Positions 17,444 to 26,359 of a stretch of 64,000 nucleotides of DNA are shown here, one piece after another. The position numbers and the translations under genes were made by a program. Position 1 is the first letter of the stretch. Every line of letters begins with the position of its first letter. The notes beneath the pieces are model-generated. The model did not search any database. It saw nothing but the letters and a program-made list of their open reading frames with translations, and was not told where the DNA came from. The stretch is from an uncultured Eubacteriales bacterium (GTDB taxonomy: Bacteria > Bacillota > Clostridia > Oscillospirales > CAG-272), in the NCBI GenBank assembly GCA_934402395.1, contig CAKRTQ010000001.1, positions 1 to 64,000 of the forward strand, in the 5' to 3' direction.

Positions 17444-18177
17444 AGATACTGGCTGTTGACAGCACCGCAAAGACCGCATCGGCGGCACTTTGCGACGGCG
17501 AGCGTCTGCTTGCCGAATATACACTCAACAACGGCAACACGCACAGCGAAACACTTTTGCCGATGGTGGAATCAATACTGAACGCTTTCGGCATGAAACC
17601 GCATGATGTCGATCTTTTTGCCTGCTCTGCGGGTCCCGGCTCGTTCACCGGCGTCAGGATCGGCGTTGCGACAATAAAAGGACTCGCCTTCGGCTCGGGT
17701 CGTCCGGCAGTCGGCGTATCAACGCTTGAAGCATTGGCGTACAATCTTGACTTCGGCGACAACGCGGCGGAAAAGGAAGCGCCGAAGATCATATGCCCGG
17801 TAATGGATGCACGGCGCGGGCAGCTTTACACCGCGCGTTTTGCGCGCCGCGGCAGAGAACTTGAACGCCTGACCCCCGACCGAGCGATAGCATACAGCGA
17901 ATTTGAGTCGGAGACACTGCCGCTGGGGCGCGTCTGGCTTTGCGGCGATGGTTATTCGCTCGTCCACGGGCTCATGCCGGAAGGCACTGTGTATGATACA
18001 CCCGAACGGCTGCGGTATCAATCGGCATATTCGGTCGCGGCGGCAGCATTTGCCGCATACCGCCGTGGCGAGTACGGAAACGCCGATACGATCTGCCCCG
18101 TTTATCTGCGCCTGTCGCAGGCAGAGCGCGAACGCGCTGAGCGGCTTGCCGCCGACGCGGGAAACAATTTGAAATGA
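17440..18177 (+). CDS. tsaB: t6A complex subunit TsaB
   Basis: A 245-residue ASKHA-fold partner that dimerises with TsaD and is needed for t6A synthesis. The N-terminus ILAVDSTAKTASAAL and the conserved CSAGPGSFTGVRIG segment (about 62-75) are diagnostic. VMDARRGQLYTA lies near 125-136. It is inactive as an enzyme in characterised members and acts as a scaffold. Both ends overlap the neighbouring genes by 4 bases. Confidence 0.94.
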   Translation: MKILAVDSTAKTASAALCDGERLLAEYTLNNGNTHSETLLPMVESILNAFGMKPHDVDLFACSAGPGSFTGVRIGVATIKGLAFGSGRPAVGVSTLEALAYNLDFGDNAAEKEAPKIICPVMDARRGQLYTARFARRGRELERLTPDRAIAYSEFESETLPLGRVWLCGDGYSLVHGLMPEGTVYDTPERLRYQSAYSVAAAAFAAYRRGEYGNADTICPVYLRLSQAERERAERLAADAGNNLK

Positions 18178-18692
18178 AAGGAACCGCCTTACAAATAATG
18201 ACCACAAAAATGAATGAACAGAAAAAAATCATCATAGGCTGCGATCACGCAGGATACGAAGCAAAACTGAAACTCATCGAAAAGCTCCGCCGCGACGGAT
18301 GGGATGTGACCGATGTCGGCTGCAACTCCGCCGAAAGTTGCGACTATCCCATTCCCGTACATCTTCTCTGTAAAAGAATACAGTCGGGTGAATTTCCGCT
18401 CGGAATACTCATCTGCGGGACCGGTATCGGCGTATCGATCGCCGCAAACAAGCACCACGGCATACGTGCAGCCGTGTGCTCCGACCTTTTCTCCGCCGAA
18501 ATGACACGCAAGCACAATGCAGCCAATGTTCTTTGCATGGGCGCACGCGTGCTTGACGACGAAATGATATCAAAGATCACAGATACATTCCTTTCAAACG
18601 AACCGCTGGATGAGGAACGCCACAAACGCCGCCTCCGCATGATAAGCGAGCTTGAGGACGGCACGTTTGACGAGCACAACTACAAACTATGA
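18174..18692 (+). CDS. rpiB: Ribose-5-phosphate isomerase B (RpiB/LacAB family)
   Basis: Interconverts ribose-5-phosphate and ribulose-5-phosphate in the pentose phosphate pathway, linking to rpe 1.5 kb downstream. The CDHAGYEAK motif, the active-site segment ICGTGIGVSIAANK and RAAVCSD identify the family. The start at 18174 keeps the operon's ATGA overlap, but adds about 12 residues to the usual N-terminus. In-frame ATGs at 18198 and 18210 would give a more typical protein, and an AAAGGA lies at 18177-18182; the choice is uncertain. Its stop overlaps the ispD start by 4 bases. Confidence 0.9.
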   Translation: MKGTALQIMTTKMNEQKKIIIGCDHAGYEAKLKLIEKLRRDGWDVTDVGCNSAESCDYPIPVHLLCKRIQSGEFPLGILICGTGIGVSIAANKHHGIRAAVCSDLFSAEMTRKHNAANVLCMGARVLDDEMISKITDTFLSNEPLDEERHKRRLRMISELEDGTFDEHNYKL

Positions 18693-19477
18693 GAAGCGGC
18701 GACGTAAAAAAGATCGACGGCGCAGCAGATCTTTTGCGCACCGTAGGCGGAAGGCTTTGCAACCGTCACACAACGGCAATTATTGTAGCCGCAGGGTCGT
18801 CCGAACGTATGGGCGGCAGTACGCCAAAGCAGTTTTTGCCGCTTGCGGGTATGCCGGTAGTAGCCATGACGATACGCGCATACGAGGATACCGACTGTAT
18901 TGACGACATAATTCTTGTCATACGTCCGGGCGACGATGCGGTATATGATGAATACCGCGAAAAATTCGGCTTCCGCAAGATCCGTGCCGCCGTCCACGGC
19001 GGAAAGGCGCGGCAAGAATCTGTTCTTATCGGCGTGGAGGCTGCCGACCCCTCGACTGCTTTTTTCGCTATCGCCGACGGAGCGCGCCCGCTAACAACAC
19101 CTGAAATGATACGCTCGGTATGCCTTGCCGCCTATAAATACGGTGCTGCAAGCGCTGCCTCGCACGCCACCGACTCGGTAAAAACAGCCGATGAAAAGGG
19201 CTTTGTGACAGGCAGCGTTGAACGCAGTACGGCGTGGAACGCGGCAACGCCGCAGGTCTTCGGCGCGAATCTGTACCGCGCCGCCGCATACACGGCGCGC
19301 GAGGCTGAATTTTCCGCCACCGACGACAACTCGCTTGTGGAACGCATAGATCACCGCATAAAGCTCATTGACTGCGGACGCGAGAATATAAAGATCACCA
19401 CCGAATATGACCTCCCAATTGCGGAAGCCATAATTGCTCACCGACGCTTATCGGAAGCAAAGGAGGGGCGGCAATGA
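18689..19477 (+). CDS. ispD: 2-C-methyl-D-erythritol 4-phosphate cytidylyltransferase
   Basis: Third step of the MEP pathway: joins CTP and MEP to give CDP-ME. The 262-residue protein has the cytidylyltransferase signature AAGSSERMG with PKQFLPL immediately after, ADGARPL, and the late [11 protein letters not shown] segment. The start in the ATGA overlap with rpiB gives about 28 residues ahead of the first conserved strand (AIIVAAG), longer than usual. That extension could be real, but I see no later ATG before the motif. It is directly coupled to ispF. Confidence 0.93.
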   Translation: MRSGDVKKIDGAADLLRTVGGRLCNRHTTAIIVAAGSSERMGGSTPKQFLPLAGMPVVAMTIRAYEDTDCIDDIILVIRPGDDAVYDEYREKFGFRKIRAAVHGGKARQESVLIGVEAADPSTAFFAIADGARPLTTPEMIRSVCLAAYKYGAASAASHATDSVKTADEKGFVTGSVERSTAWNAATPQVFGANLYRAAAYTAREAEFSATDDNSLVERIDHRIKLIDCGRENIKITTEYDLPIAEAIIAHRRLSEAKEGRQ

Positions 19478-19947
19478 GGATAGGACACGGCTATGACGTT
19501 CACAGACTCGTTCCCGACCGTCGGCTGATACTGGGCGGCGTTGAGCTTGAATACGAGCGCGGTCTTCTCGGACACTCGGACGCCGATGTTCTGGCGCACG
19601 CCGTAATGGATGCCCTTCTCGGTGCAGCCGCACTCGGCGACATAGGCAAGCTATTTCCGGACAGTGACCCAGCGTATTCGGGTGCCGACAGCCTTGAACT
19701 GGCAAAAAAAGTTGCCGCGCTTCTCAAAGAGCACGGCTGGTGCGTCGTCAATATTGATTCCACAGTACTTGCGCAGCGACCGAAGCTTGCGCCTCACATT
19801 CCTGCAATGCGCGAGAACATAGCAAGTGCGCTCGGCATTTCCGCAGACGCCGTAAGCGTAAAAGCCACAACAGAAGAAGGTCTCGGTTTTACCGGCAGCG
19901 GCGAGGGCATTGCAGCCCACGCCGTATGCCTGATAGAGCGTGTATAA
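19474..19947 (+). CDS. ispF: 2-C-methyl-D-erythritol 2,4-cyclodiphosphate synthase
   Basis: Fifth step of the MEP pathway, cyclising CDP-ME-2-phosphate with release of CMP; a small trimeric zinc enzyme. The 157-residue protein has the metal-binding GHGYDVHRL at 4-12, [19 protein letters not shown] in the middle and the CDP-binding [12 protein letters not shown] near the end. The start overlaps ispD by 4 bases. It is the last gene of the DUF896 operon; a stem-loop follows. Confidence 0.96.
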   Translation: MRIGHGYDVHRLVPDRRLILGGVELEYERGLLGHSDADVLAHAVMDALLGAAALGDIGKLFPDSDPAYSGADSLELAKKVAALLKEHGWCVVNIDSTVLAQRPKLAPHIPAMRENIASALGISADAVSVKATTEEGLGFTGSGEGIAAHAVCLIERV

Positions 19948-20151
19948 ACCGGTGTCACCGCGCCGGAAGGATCCACCGCCGTCTGCGCCGTGCATCCTTC
20001 CGTAAGAAAAAGCGGCACACGCCGGGATGTTTTTCCGGACATCCGCATTTTTGCGCTTCCCTTCCCGGCGTCATACCGCGCTCTCTCAACCACATGATAT
20101 GTAAACGGCGCGTGTGACGTCACAACCAATATCAAAAGGAGCATACATAAG
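19948..20151 (+). other. Structured intergenic region between ispF and rpe
   Basis: Contains a stem (CGGAAGGAT at 19964-19972 with ATCCTTCCG at 19994-20002) that lacks a T-tract. Further on, CGCCGGGA and TCCCGGCG enclose a smaller GGATGT/ACATCC hairpin. A perfect 12-base palindrome, TGTGACGTCACA, lies at 20113-20124, just upstream of the rpe ribosome site (AAAAGGAG). No gene is convincing here. It may be an rpe leader or a weak terminator with an operator. Confidence 0.45.
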
Positions 20152-20841
20152 ATGAACGAGCAGAAAAGACTCTATCTGTCCCCATCGCTGCTTGCCGCCG
20201 ATTATGCCGATCTCGGCTCATCGGTCCGCCGCATAGAGGAAGCCGGAGCGGATTTTCTCCACCTTGACATAATGGACGGGCACTTTGTGCCGAACATCAG
20301 CTTCGGCCCCGGCATCGTCAGTGCACTGAGACCGCACAGCAAGCTGATTTTTGATGTTCATATGATGATAAGCGATCCGGAAAGCTATCTCGACCGTTTT
20401 ATTTCGGCAGGTGCGGACATAATCACATTTCACCGTGAAGCGGTAAATGACCCCAAGCCGCTCATATACCGCATAAAGGACGCCGGCGTGCGCGCGTCAA
20501 TGGCTATATCTCCTGCCACACCGGTAGATGAAGTGCTTCCGTGCCTCCGGATGCTTGATATGGTACTTGTCATGACCGTGGTCCCGGGCTTTGGCGGTCA
20601 GCGTCTTATACCGGAAACGCTTGAAAAGGTACGCGCGCTGCGACGCCGCATCGATGAGGCTGGGCTTGACACCGATATTGAGGTCGACGGCGGCATTTCT
20701 GCCGACAATGCAGGACTTGTCACTGCCGCAGGAGCCAATGTGATAGTGGCGGGTTCGGCGATATTCGGCTCACAGCGTCCACGGCAGACCATGCTTGCAA
20801 TGCGCACCGCCGCAAAGGACAACCCGTACTGCGAAGAATGA
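20152..20841 (+). CDS. rpe: Ribulose-phosphate 3-epimerase
   Basis: Interconverts ribulose-5-phosphate and xylulose-5-phosphate, a cytoplasmic TIM-barrel metalloenzyme. The 229-residue protein has SPSLLAADYADL at the N-terminus, the metal site HLDIMDGHFVPN, the FDVHMM segment, VVPGFGGQ and the late DGGI and AGSAIFG phosphate-binding parts. The start follows AAAAGGAG at a good distance. It ends 60 bases before a strong palindromic terminator shared with the convergent malQ. Confidence 0.96.
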   Translation: MNEQKRLYLSPSLLAADYADLGSSVRRIEEAGADFLHLDIMDGHFVPNISFGPGIVSALRPHSKLIFDVHMMISDPESYLDRFISAGADIITFHREAVNDPKPLIYRIKDAGVRASMAISPATPVDEVLPCLRMLDMVLVMTVVPGFGGQRLIPETLEKVRALRRRIDEAGLDTDIEVDGGISADNAGLVTAAGANVIVAGSAIFGSQRPRQTMLAMRTAAKDNPYCEE

Positions 20842-20901
20842 CGTTTTTGCCGCGCGCCTTTATTTTGGGCTTTTCCGGTGGCAAAACCGCCAATGGAGAC
20901 A

Positions 20902-20939
20902 GGGTGTTAAAAAACTCGTTCTGAGTTTTTTAACACCCT
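20902..20939. terminator. Palindromic bidirectional terminator, conserved-core family, copy B
   Basis: Arms GGGTGTTAAAAAACTC and complement around GTTC, between convergent rpe and malQ; T-rich on both exits. Same GTTAAAAACTC core as copies at 2770, 27806, 37090 and 44781. Confidence 0.85.
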
Positions 20940-20943
20940 CTTT

Positions 20944-22386
20944 TCATTTTCTCCCCGTCAGGCTGTTCATGCGGGCAAATCTGCCCACATCAAAATCGGC
21001 AAGCTGACTGTATGTAATACGAAAGCTCCAGTTTCCCACACCGATCCCCGGACGATTCATGCGCGTGTCGGCGCCGAAGCCGAGAATATCCTGCATTGGG
21101 ATGATAACAGTCCCCGCCGCCGATGCCATGAGCATTCTGATTATCTGAACGCACGCAGCGTCAAAGTTATCCGAGCAGCCGCAGTAATCAAAAAGCTCAC
21201 GCCGGCAATCGGGCGGCATCTCATACACATCGCCGAGCAGTGTGTTATTGTCATGTGTGCCGGTATAAGCCGCACACTTTTCCGGGTAGCTGTGCGGTCT
21301 GTGGTGCATATCGCGCCCCGGCGTAAATCCGAACTGAAGCACGCGAATGCCGGAGAATCCGCACTTTTCGATCAGCGCACGCGCCTTTGCCGTATCATCG
21401 CCGAGATCCTCGGCAATTATCAACTTGTCTCCTGCAATATTTTTAATGATCCCGGCAAATTCAAGCCCCGGTCCGCGCCGCCAGCTTCCGTCACGGGCTG
21501 TCTTGGCATCACCCGGTATGGCAAAATAGGATTCGACCGCGCGGAAGTGGTCTATCCTTATCCCGTCAAACATAGAAAGCATAAAAGCAAGCCTGTCACG
21601 CCAGAAGGAATATCCGTCCGCCCTCATATACTTCCAATCGTAGAGCGGATTGCCCCACAGCTGTCCCTCCTCGGAGAAATAATCAGGCGGGACGCCGGCT
21701 ACCCATTCGGGTCTGCCGTCGCGGTCAAGAAGGAACTGACTGCGGTTTCCCCACACATCGCTGCTGTCAAGGGCGACATAAAAAGGTATATCGCCTATAA
21801 CGCCGATGCCCTTTGAGTTCGCATATGCCTTCACCTTCGCCCATTCGGTGAAAAATTCGTATTGAATGAACCGCCATGCAAATAAAGTGTCTGGGTCATA
21901 CCCGTCCGTTGTCCACTCCTGCCACGGCAGACCGCGATTTGCCTCGCGCCGTGCCATGAAAAGGCAGAATTCCGCCACACGCGGGTTTTCGCTCATAAAG
22001 CCGTCAACGGCAGAAACGGTCCCGGCATCGCCGGCTGCGCGTTTCGCCGCGCGGAACAAAAGCGGCAGTCGTTCGGTCCCGAGTCGATCGAATTCACAGG
22101 CGTACGGACCCGCCTCTTCAGCCGATGCAGGCTCCTCATCCGTCAGCAGACCGCGTCGGTTCAGCTCCCTGAGGTCGATGAAATACGGATTGCCCGAAAA
22201 AGTGGACATCGAACTGTACGGCGATGCATATATGTCCGGCACGCAGAACGGCAGCACCTGCCACCATGAAAAACCTGCCGCCGCAATGGTATCTATAAAC
22301 TCTACGGCTCCCCTGCCGAAATCGCCGCAGCCGTATTTCCCCGGAAGTGACGAAATATGAAGAAGAACTCCGGAACTTCGCTTCAT
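20944..22386 (-). CDS. malQ: 4-alpha-glucanotransferase (amylomaltase)
   Basis: Transfers alpha-1,4-glucan segments between maltodextrins or to glucose, a GH77 enzyme of cytoplasmic glycogen/maltose metabolism. The 480-residue protein starts with RSSGVLLHISSLPGKYGCGD. It contains GIRIDHFRAVESYF with the nucleophile Asp, EDLG with the general acid, and TGTHDNNT near the end. GGGGAG lies ahead of the ATG. It stands alone without other glycogen or maltose genes. The end is only a few bases from the terminator shared with rpe. Confidence 0.95.
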   Translation of the reverse strand: MKRSSGVLLHISSLPGKYGCGDFGRGAVEFIDTIAAAGFSWWQVLPFCVPDIYASPYSSMSTFSGNPYFIDLRELNRRGLLTDEEPASAEEAGPYACEFDRLGTERLPLLFRAAKRAAGDAGTVSAVDGFMSENPRVAEFCLFMARREANRGLPWQEWTTDGYDPDTLFAWRFIQYEFFTEWAKVKAYANSKGIGVIGDIPFYVALDSSDVWGNRSQFLLDRDGRPEWVAGVPPDYFSEEGQLWGNPLYDWKYMRADGYSFWRDRLAFMLSMFDGIRIDHFRAVESYFAIPGDAKTARDGSWRRGPGLEFAGIIKNIAGDKLIIAEDLGDDTAKARALIEKCGFSGIRVLQFGFTPGRDMHHRPHSYPEKCAAYTGTHDNNTLLGDVYEMPPDCRRELFDYCGCSDNFDAACVQIIRMLMASAAGTVIIPMQDILGFGADTRMNRPGIGVGNWSFRITYSQLADFDVGRFARMNSLTGRK

Positions 22387-22586
22387 AATAAAACTCCCCG
22401 TTCCGCGATACGGATGTAATATTTTTTTACCGCGTATGCGATCTCATCCGTCCGCCAGGTAGCTGTCACGCGCAAACGCGGCAGCTTTTTACTTATTATA
22501 GCATCACAGACACTGCGTGTCAAGAAAACTCAAAGGATCGTTCGGCAGTTTTTATTCATTAATTATACCGCACCGTGCGCAAATTG

Positions 22587-22615
22587 TTGACTTTTTCAAA
22601 TATTGATGCTATAAT
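22587..22615 (+). promoter_or_regulatory. Promoter of holB-ricT
   Basis: TTGACT (22587-22592), 17-base spacer, TATAAT (22610-22615). The expected transcription start, about 22622, lies after an in-frame ATG at 22619, which excludes that ATG as the holB start. Confidence 0.8.
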
Positions 22616-22642
22616 AGAATGGGTAGAAAGGCGGGTGAACGC

Positions 22643-23701
22643 ATGGAACGGAAAAATATTTTTCCCGGCATTGTTGGCAACGATGCACTTTGCGAACGTC
22701 TGGCACGCGATATAACGTCCGGCGCGGGACTGGCGCACGCCTATATCATTGAAGGCAAGCCGGGCAGCGGCAGACGCACGCTGGCAAGGAATATCGCCGC
22801 TGCAATCTCATGTGAGAGGCGCGGAAGCGGCGCACCGCTCCCATGCGGCGAATGTCCCGCATGCCGCAAGATATTTGCCGGTATATCGCCGGATGTCATT
22901 ACCGTATCACGCGAGGACGGCAAGGCAAGCATAGGCATTGACACCGTGCGCGCATTGCGGACCGATGTTCATGTTCTGCCCAATGAGCTCGACAGCAAAA
23001 TATACATCATAGAAGACGCCGACACAATGACAGTCCAGGCGCAGAATGCACTGCTCCTCACACTTGAAGAACCGCCCGCGTATCTTGTATTTCTGCTCAT
23101 CGCGGAAAATTCGCGCAATATGCTCGAAACCGTGCGCTCGCGCGCTCCGGCACTACGTATGCAGCCGCTCACTGCCGATGCGATCGCATCGATAGCAGCA
23201 AAGCACTCTGCCGATGCGGCAAAATTGCGTACCGAGGATGAAGCTGCGTTCAGGGGTGTCATTATGGCTGCGGACGGAAGCGCAGGACGCGCCATTGAAC
23301 TGTTCGGAGGCAAGGAAAAGGACGCTGTCACAGCGCGCCGCACAGCTGCCGAGAGTTTTTGCCGCCTGGCGTCATCATCCGGCAACGGCGGTGCACTTAC
23401 AGCCGCCATGACTCCATACTCTTCCGGCAAGCGCGATGAGGCACTGCGTCTGCTCGATGACATATCGCTCGCACTGCGCGACCTCGCGCTGAAGAAAAAA
23501 AGCGAGAATGTATCACTCAGGTTTTTTTCCGACAGGGACACAGCGGAGGAGCTCTGCGGAGCGTACACGCTATCGCGGCTCGTTTTACTGTATGACGCAA
23601 CCGAAAAGTGCCGCGCCCTGCTTGCGCAGAATGCCAATACACGGCTTACGCTGTTTAATCTCATAAACACAGCATCGGAAAGCCGGCGAAATAAAAGATA
23701 A
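22643..23701 (+). CDS. holB: DNA polymerase III subunit delta prime
   Basis: Clamp-loader subunit that, with tau/gamma and delta, places the sliding clamp on DNA. The 352-residue protein has the AAA+ layout: a Walker-A-like GKPGSGRRT near residue 30 and a four-cysteine zinc knuckle from CERRG to CPACRK. NALLLTLEEPPAYLVF and the sensor SRAPALR follow. I start at 22643 (MERKNIF), where AAAGGCGGG sits upstream; the ATG 8 codons earlier is inside the promoter. A helical C-terminal domain closes the protein. The order holB, then the PSP1 gene, then trmN6 is common in Clostridia. Confidence 0.92.
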   Translation: MERKNIFPGIVGNDALCERLARDITSGAGLAHAYIIEGKPGSGRRTLARNIAAAISCERRGSGAPLPCGECPACRKIFAGISPDVITVSREDGKASIGIDTVRALRTDVHVLPNELDSKIYIIEDADTMTVQAQNALLLTLEEPPAYLVFLLIAENSRNMLETVRSRAPALRMQPLTADAIASIAAKHSADAAKLRTEDEAAFRGVIMAADGSAGRAIELFGGKEKDAVTARRTAAESFCRLASSSGNGGALTAAMTPYSSGKRDEALRLLDDISLALRDLALKKKSENVSLRFFSDRDTAEELCGAYTLSRLVLLYDATEKCRALLAQNANTRLTLFNLINTASESRRNKR

Positions 23702-23722
23702 TAATGAACAGGAACTATAAAT

Positions 23723-25180
23723 ATGGACGAAAACAAGGATAAAAAAAGCATCGCACCCGAAGCGACAGTACCCGCCGCAGACGGTAAAAACCGCAACGGG
23801 CGATCAAAAAAAGGCGGCAGGTATCCCCGCCGCAACGGTAACAACGAAAACAGAAAAAACGACCGTCAGACACAGCCGGCTGCAGACGAGCAGTCTGCCG
23901 CCGTGCGCCCCGCACCTTCCGCCGGCGGGCGTCAGGATGCCCCCAAAAAGCGCACCAAAGACGCGGAAAAGGATAAAACCGCCGCTGCCGTTCCCGCCGA
24001 AAAGCAGGACAAAAACGCAAAACGCAGACAGGTAAACGCAAACGGCAGCAAGGACCGCCGTCAGCGCGGAAACAGTGCCGCACAGCCGGTACAGACCGTT
24101 GCGCCGGCGCTCGAACAGTATGACAGCTTTGCCGACATTTCCCTTTCCGGCAGCAGCCGTATCACCTCTGCGGTGTGCGCCGACAGCAACGATGACAACT
24201 ACGTGCCGGAACCCGATGCTTTCTGCATTCCCGATGAGGATATTCTGCCCGAATGCATTCTGCCGCGCACGGAACGCAAACCCGATGCCGCTGTCCCGGA
24301 CGAAGGGAAAACAGAGGTGGTCGGTGTCCGCTTTGAAAAATCGGGGAAAACCTATTATTTTGCACCCGGAGCCGATAAATTCACTCGCGGCGAACACGCG
24401 ATCGTAGAGACGGCGCGAGGCGTTGAATACGGCGAGATAAGCATGGGCAACACATTGGTTCCCGACAGCGAGATAGTACAGCCACTCCGCGCAATCGGCC
24501 GCCGCGCCAATGACGAGGATGCAAAGCATGATGCCGAAAACCACCGCCGTGAGGCTGAAGCGCTTTCGGTCTGTGCCGAAAAAATAGCAGCGCGCGGACT
24601 TGATATGAAGCTTGTCGGTTCAAGCTACACGTTTGACAATTCAAAGCTGATATTTTACTTCACCGCCGTAGGACGTGTGGATTTTCGTGAGCTTGTAAAA
24701 GATCTTGCAGCGGTTTTCCGCACACGTATAGAGCTCAGACAGATCGGCATACGCGATGAAGCAAAAATGCTTGGCGGATGCGGCGTATGCGGCAGAAAGC
24801 TTTGCTGCGCCAACTTTCTGCCAAACTTCAACCAAGTCTCAATACGCATGGCTAAGGAACAGGGACTCTCCCTCAGCTCATCCAAAATATCCGGCTGCTG
24901 CGGCAGACTCATGTGTTGTCTGCGCTTTGAGCACGACACATACGAGCGCGAGATAAAGCTGACTCCCCCCACCGAATCTGTCGTTGACACGCCCGACGGA
25001 CGCGGCACCATCACCGAAAACAACCCTATCGCAGGCACCGTAAAGGTACGCCTTGATGAAAAGCCCGGCGATCCGCCGAAGGTATATCACCGTGACAGTG
25101 TTAAGATCATCTCACGCGGGGCAAAACGCCCGGATGCTTCAGAACCCGGTGATGACGACGATGTGATTCCGGAAGAATAA
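23723..25180 (+). CDS. ricT: RicT/YaaT, PSP1-domain iron-sulphur protein with long basic N-terminal extension
   Basis: A 485-residue member of the PSP1 family, whose Bacillus homologue RicT works with RicA and RicF in an Fe-S complex affecting RNA maturation, sporulation and competence. The PSP1 core spans about 195-460. It carries the cysteine cluster C353 (CGVCGRKLCC) and, later, CCGRLMCC, expected cluster ligands. The first 190 residues are unusual: low complexity, rich in Lys, Arg, Asn, Ala and Asp, and predicted disordered, possibly RNA-binding. It begins 21 bases after holB and is followed by a separate ferredoxin transcript. Confidence 0.9.
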   Translation: MDENKDKKSIAPEATVPAADGKNRNGRSKKGGRYPRRNGNNENRKNDRQTQPAADEQSAAVRPAPSAGGRQDAPKKRTKDAEKDKTAAAVPAEKQDKNAKRRQVNANGSKDRRQRGNSAAQPVQTVAPALEQYDSFADISLSGSSRITSAVCADSNDDNYVPEPDAFCIPDEDILPECILPRTERKPDAAVPDEGKTEVVGVRFEKSGKTYYFAPGADKFTRGEHAIVETARGVEYGEISMGNTLVPDSEIVQPLRAIGRRANDEDAKHDAENHRREAEALSVCAEKIAARGLDMKLVGSSYTFDNSKLIFYFTAVGRVDFRELVKDLAAVFRTRIELRQIGIRDEAKMLGGCGVCGRKLCCANFLPNFNQVSIRMAKEQGLSLSSSKISGCCGRLMCCLRFEHDTYEREIKLTPPTESVVDTPDGRGTITENNPIAGTVKVRLDEKPGDPPKVYHRDSVKIISRGAKRPDASEPGDDDDVIPEE

Positions 25181-25263
25181 CACTTATCGACCATATATTT
25201 CTTGACGCTTTCGGCTTTTTATCAATTTTTATTATCGGTTCAAATTTATTTTTCAAAAAGCAC

Positions 25264-25291
25264 TTGCATATCTCTGCATTTGTGATACAAT
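25264..25291 (+). promoter_or_regulatory. Promoter of the ferredoxin gene
   Basis: TTGCAT (25264-25269), 16-base spacer, TACAAT (25286-25291), 30 bases ahead of the ferredoxin ATG. With the terminator at 25500 this makes a single-gene transcript. Confidence 0.65.
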
Positions 25292-25321
25292 ATATCTATT
25301 CTCATATGGAGGTAAACTGCT

Positions 25322-25492
25322 ATGGCATACAAAATCAGTGATGACTGCATCAGCTGCGGAACCTGCGCTGCTGAGTGCCCCGTCGGCGCGATCAGCGAGG
25401 GCGACGGCAAATACGTAATCGACCCCGATAAGTGCATAGAATGCGGCGCATGCGCCGGTGTATGTCCTGTCGAGGCTCCCAAAGCCGAGTAA
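25322..25492 (+). CDS. 2[4Fe-4S] ferredoxin
   Basis: A 56-residue clostridial-type ferredoxin, an electron carrier for fermentation and hydrogen or pyruvate metabolism. Two classic cluster motifs are present: CISCGTCAAECP in the first half and CIECGACAGVCP in the second, each CxxCxxCxxxCP. The start follows GGAGG by 9 bases. It has its own promoter and a strong terminator, so it is expressed independently of holB-ricT and trmN6. Confidence 0.96.
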   Translation: MAYKISDDCISCGTCAAECPVGAISEGDGKYVIDPDKCIECGACAGVCPVEAPKAE

Positions 25493-25499
25493 GGCATCG

Positions 25500-25537
25500 C
25501 GGGGTGTCGCGCATAAGTGCGACAGCCCCGTTTTTTT
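25500..25537 (+). terminator. Intrinsic terminator after ferredoxin
   Basis: CGGGG-TGTCGC pairs with GCGACAGCCCCG across a short AUAAG-type loop (25500-25530), followed by seven T. A canonical Rho-independent terminator on the plus strand. Confidence 0.9.
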
Positions 25538-25563
25538 ATTACTGTCATAAAGTGAGGCAGTTT

Positions 25564-26334
25564 ATGGACCCGAAAGTAACTCTTCTCCCCGACGAGAGCA
25601 TATGCGCCGTCGGTGAACACATATCCCTCATACAAAAAAAGCGCGGCTTGCAATGGGGCACGGACTCTTACCTGCTTGCCTCTTATCTGAAAAAAAGTCC
25701 AGGGCGCGCGTGCGAGCTCGGGTGCGGGAGCGGTGTTATTTCCCTGCTCGCAGCCGCGCACGGCAAATTTGCAGAGATACGCGGCGTTGAGATCCAGCCC
25801 GAATACGCCGAACTGGCACAGCGCAATGCGGATCTCAACGGGCTCGGAGCGGTCTTTTTTCCGATCTGCAAAGATGTGCGCGACGTACGCCCGGAGCAGC
25901 TCGGCGGCAGATTTGACGTTGTATTTTCCAATCCGCCGTATATGCGCCCCGACACGGGACATCCCTCAGACGCACCCGAAAAACTCATCGCACGTCACGA
26001 GATATTCGGTGGGATAGCGGACTTCTGCGGCGCCGCGGCAAGACTTTTGAATTTCGGCGGCAGCTTTGTATGCGTTTTTCATCCAAGCCGCCTGCCCGAC
26101 CTGTTCGGTTCGCTTCGCGCGGTAAATCTCGAACCCAAGCGTATGACCGAAATATATCCGGATTCCGCCGCGCGCCCATCGGCTGTGATCGTTGAGTCAC
26201 GGCTCGGCGGTGCGCCATCGCTCGACATAACACGTCCGCTTATAATGTATACAGCCAGAAACGGCGATGCGCCGCGCACAATGACCGAAACAGCGGCGCG
26301 CGTGTATGCTGCCTGTTCCTTTGCCGAAGCATGA
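25564..26334 (+). CDS. trmN6: tRNA1(Val) adenine-N6 methyltransferase, TrmN6 type
   Basis: A 256-residue class I SAM-dependent methyltransferase that should modify A37 of tRNA-Val, or a related adenine. ELGCGSGVISLLAA forms the SAM-binding motif I, and NPPY (in VFSNPPYMRP) is the amino-methylation motif IV. The N-terminal QWGTDSYLLASYL is typical of the YfiC/TrmN6 group. The ATG at 25564 has GAGG about 6 bases upstream; a longer reading would run back through the ferredoxin terminator and is rejected. The exact substrate is inferred from family. Confidence 0.88.
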   Translation: MDPKVTLLPDESICAVGEHISLIQKKRGLQWGTDSYLLASYLKKSPGRACELGCGSGVISLLAAAHGKFAEIRGVEIQPEYAELAQRNADLNGLGAVFFPICKDVRDVRPEQLGGRFDVVFSNPPYMRPDTGHPSDAPEKLIARHEIFGGIADFCGAAARLLNFGGSFVCVFHPSRLPDLFGSLRAVNLEPKRMTEIYPDSAARPSAVIVESRLGGAPSLDITRPLIMYTARNGDAPRTMTETAARVYAACSFAEA

Positions 26335-26359
26335 CTTTTCACGGAGGTTCTTTTCGCAC

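Noticed and set aside
20113..20124. Rex or CRP operator
   Set aside because: The palindrome is TGTGACGTCACA with a 2-base centre; Rex sites have TTGTGA-N6-TCACAA and CRP sites a 6-base centre.
22619..22642. Earlier ATG for holB
   Set aside because: It lies before the transcription start expected from the TATAAT at 22610-22615, whereas the ATG at 22643 has a proper ribosome site.
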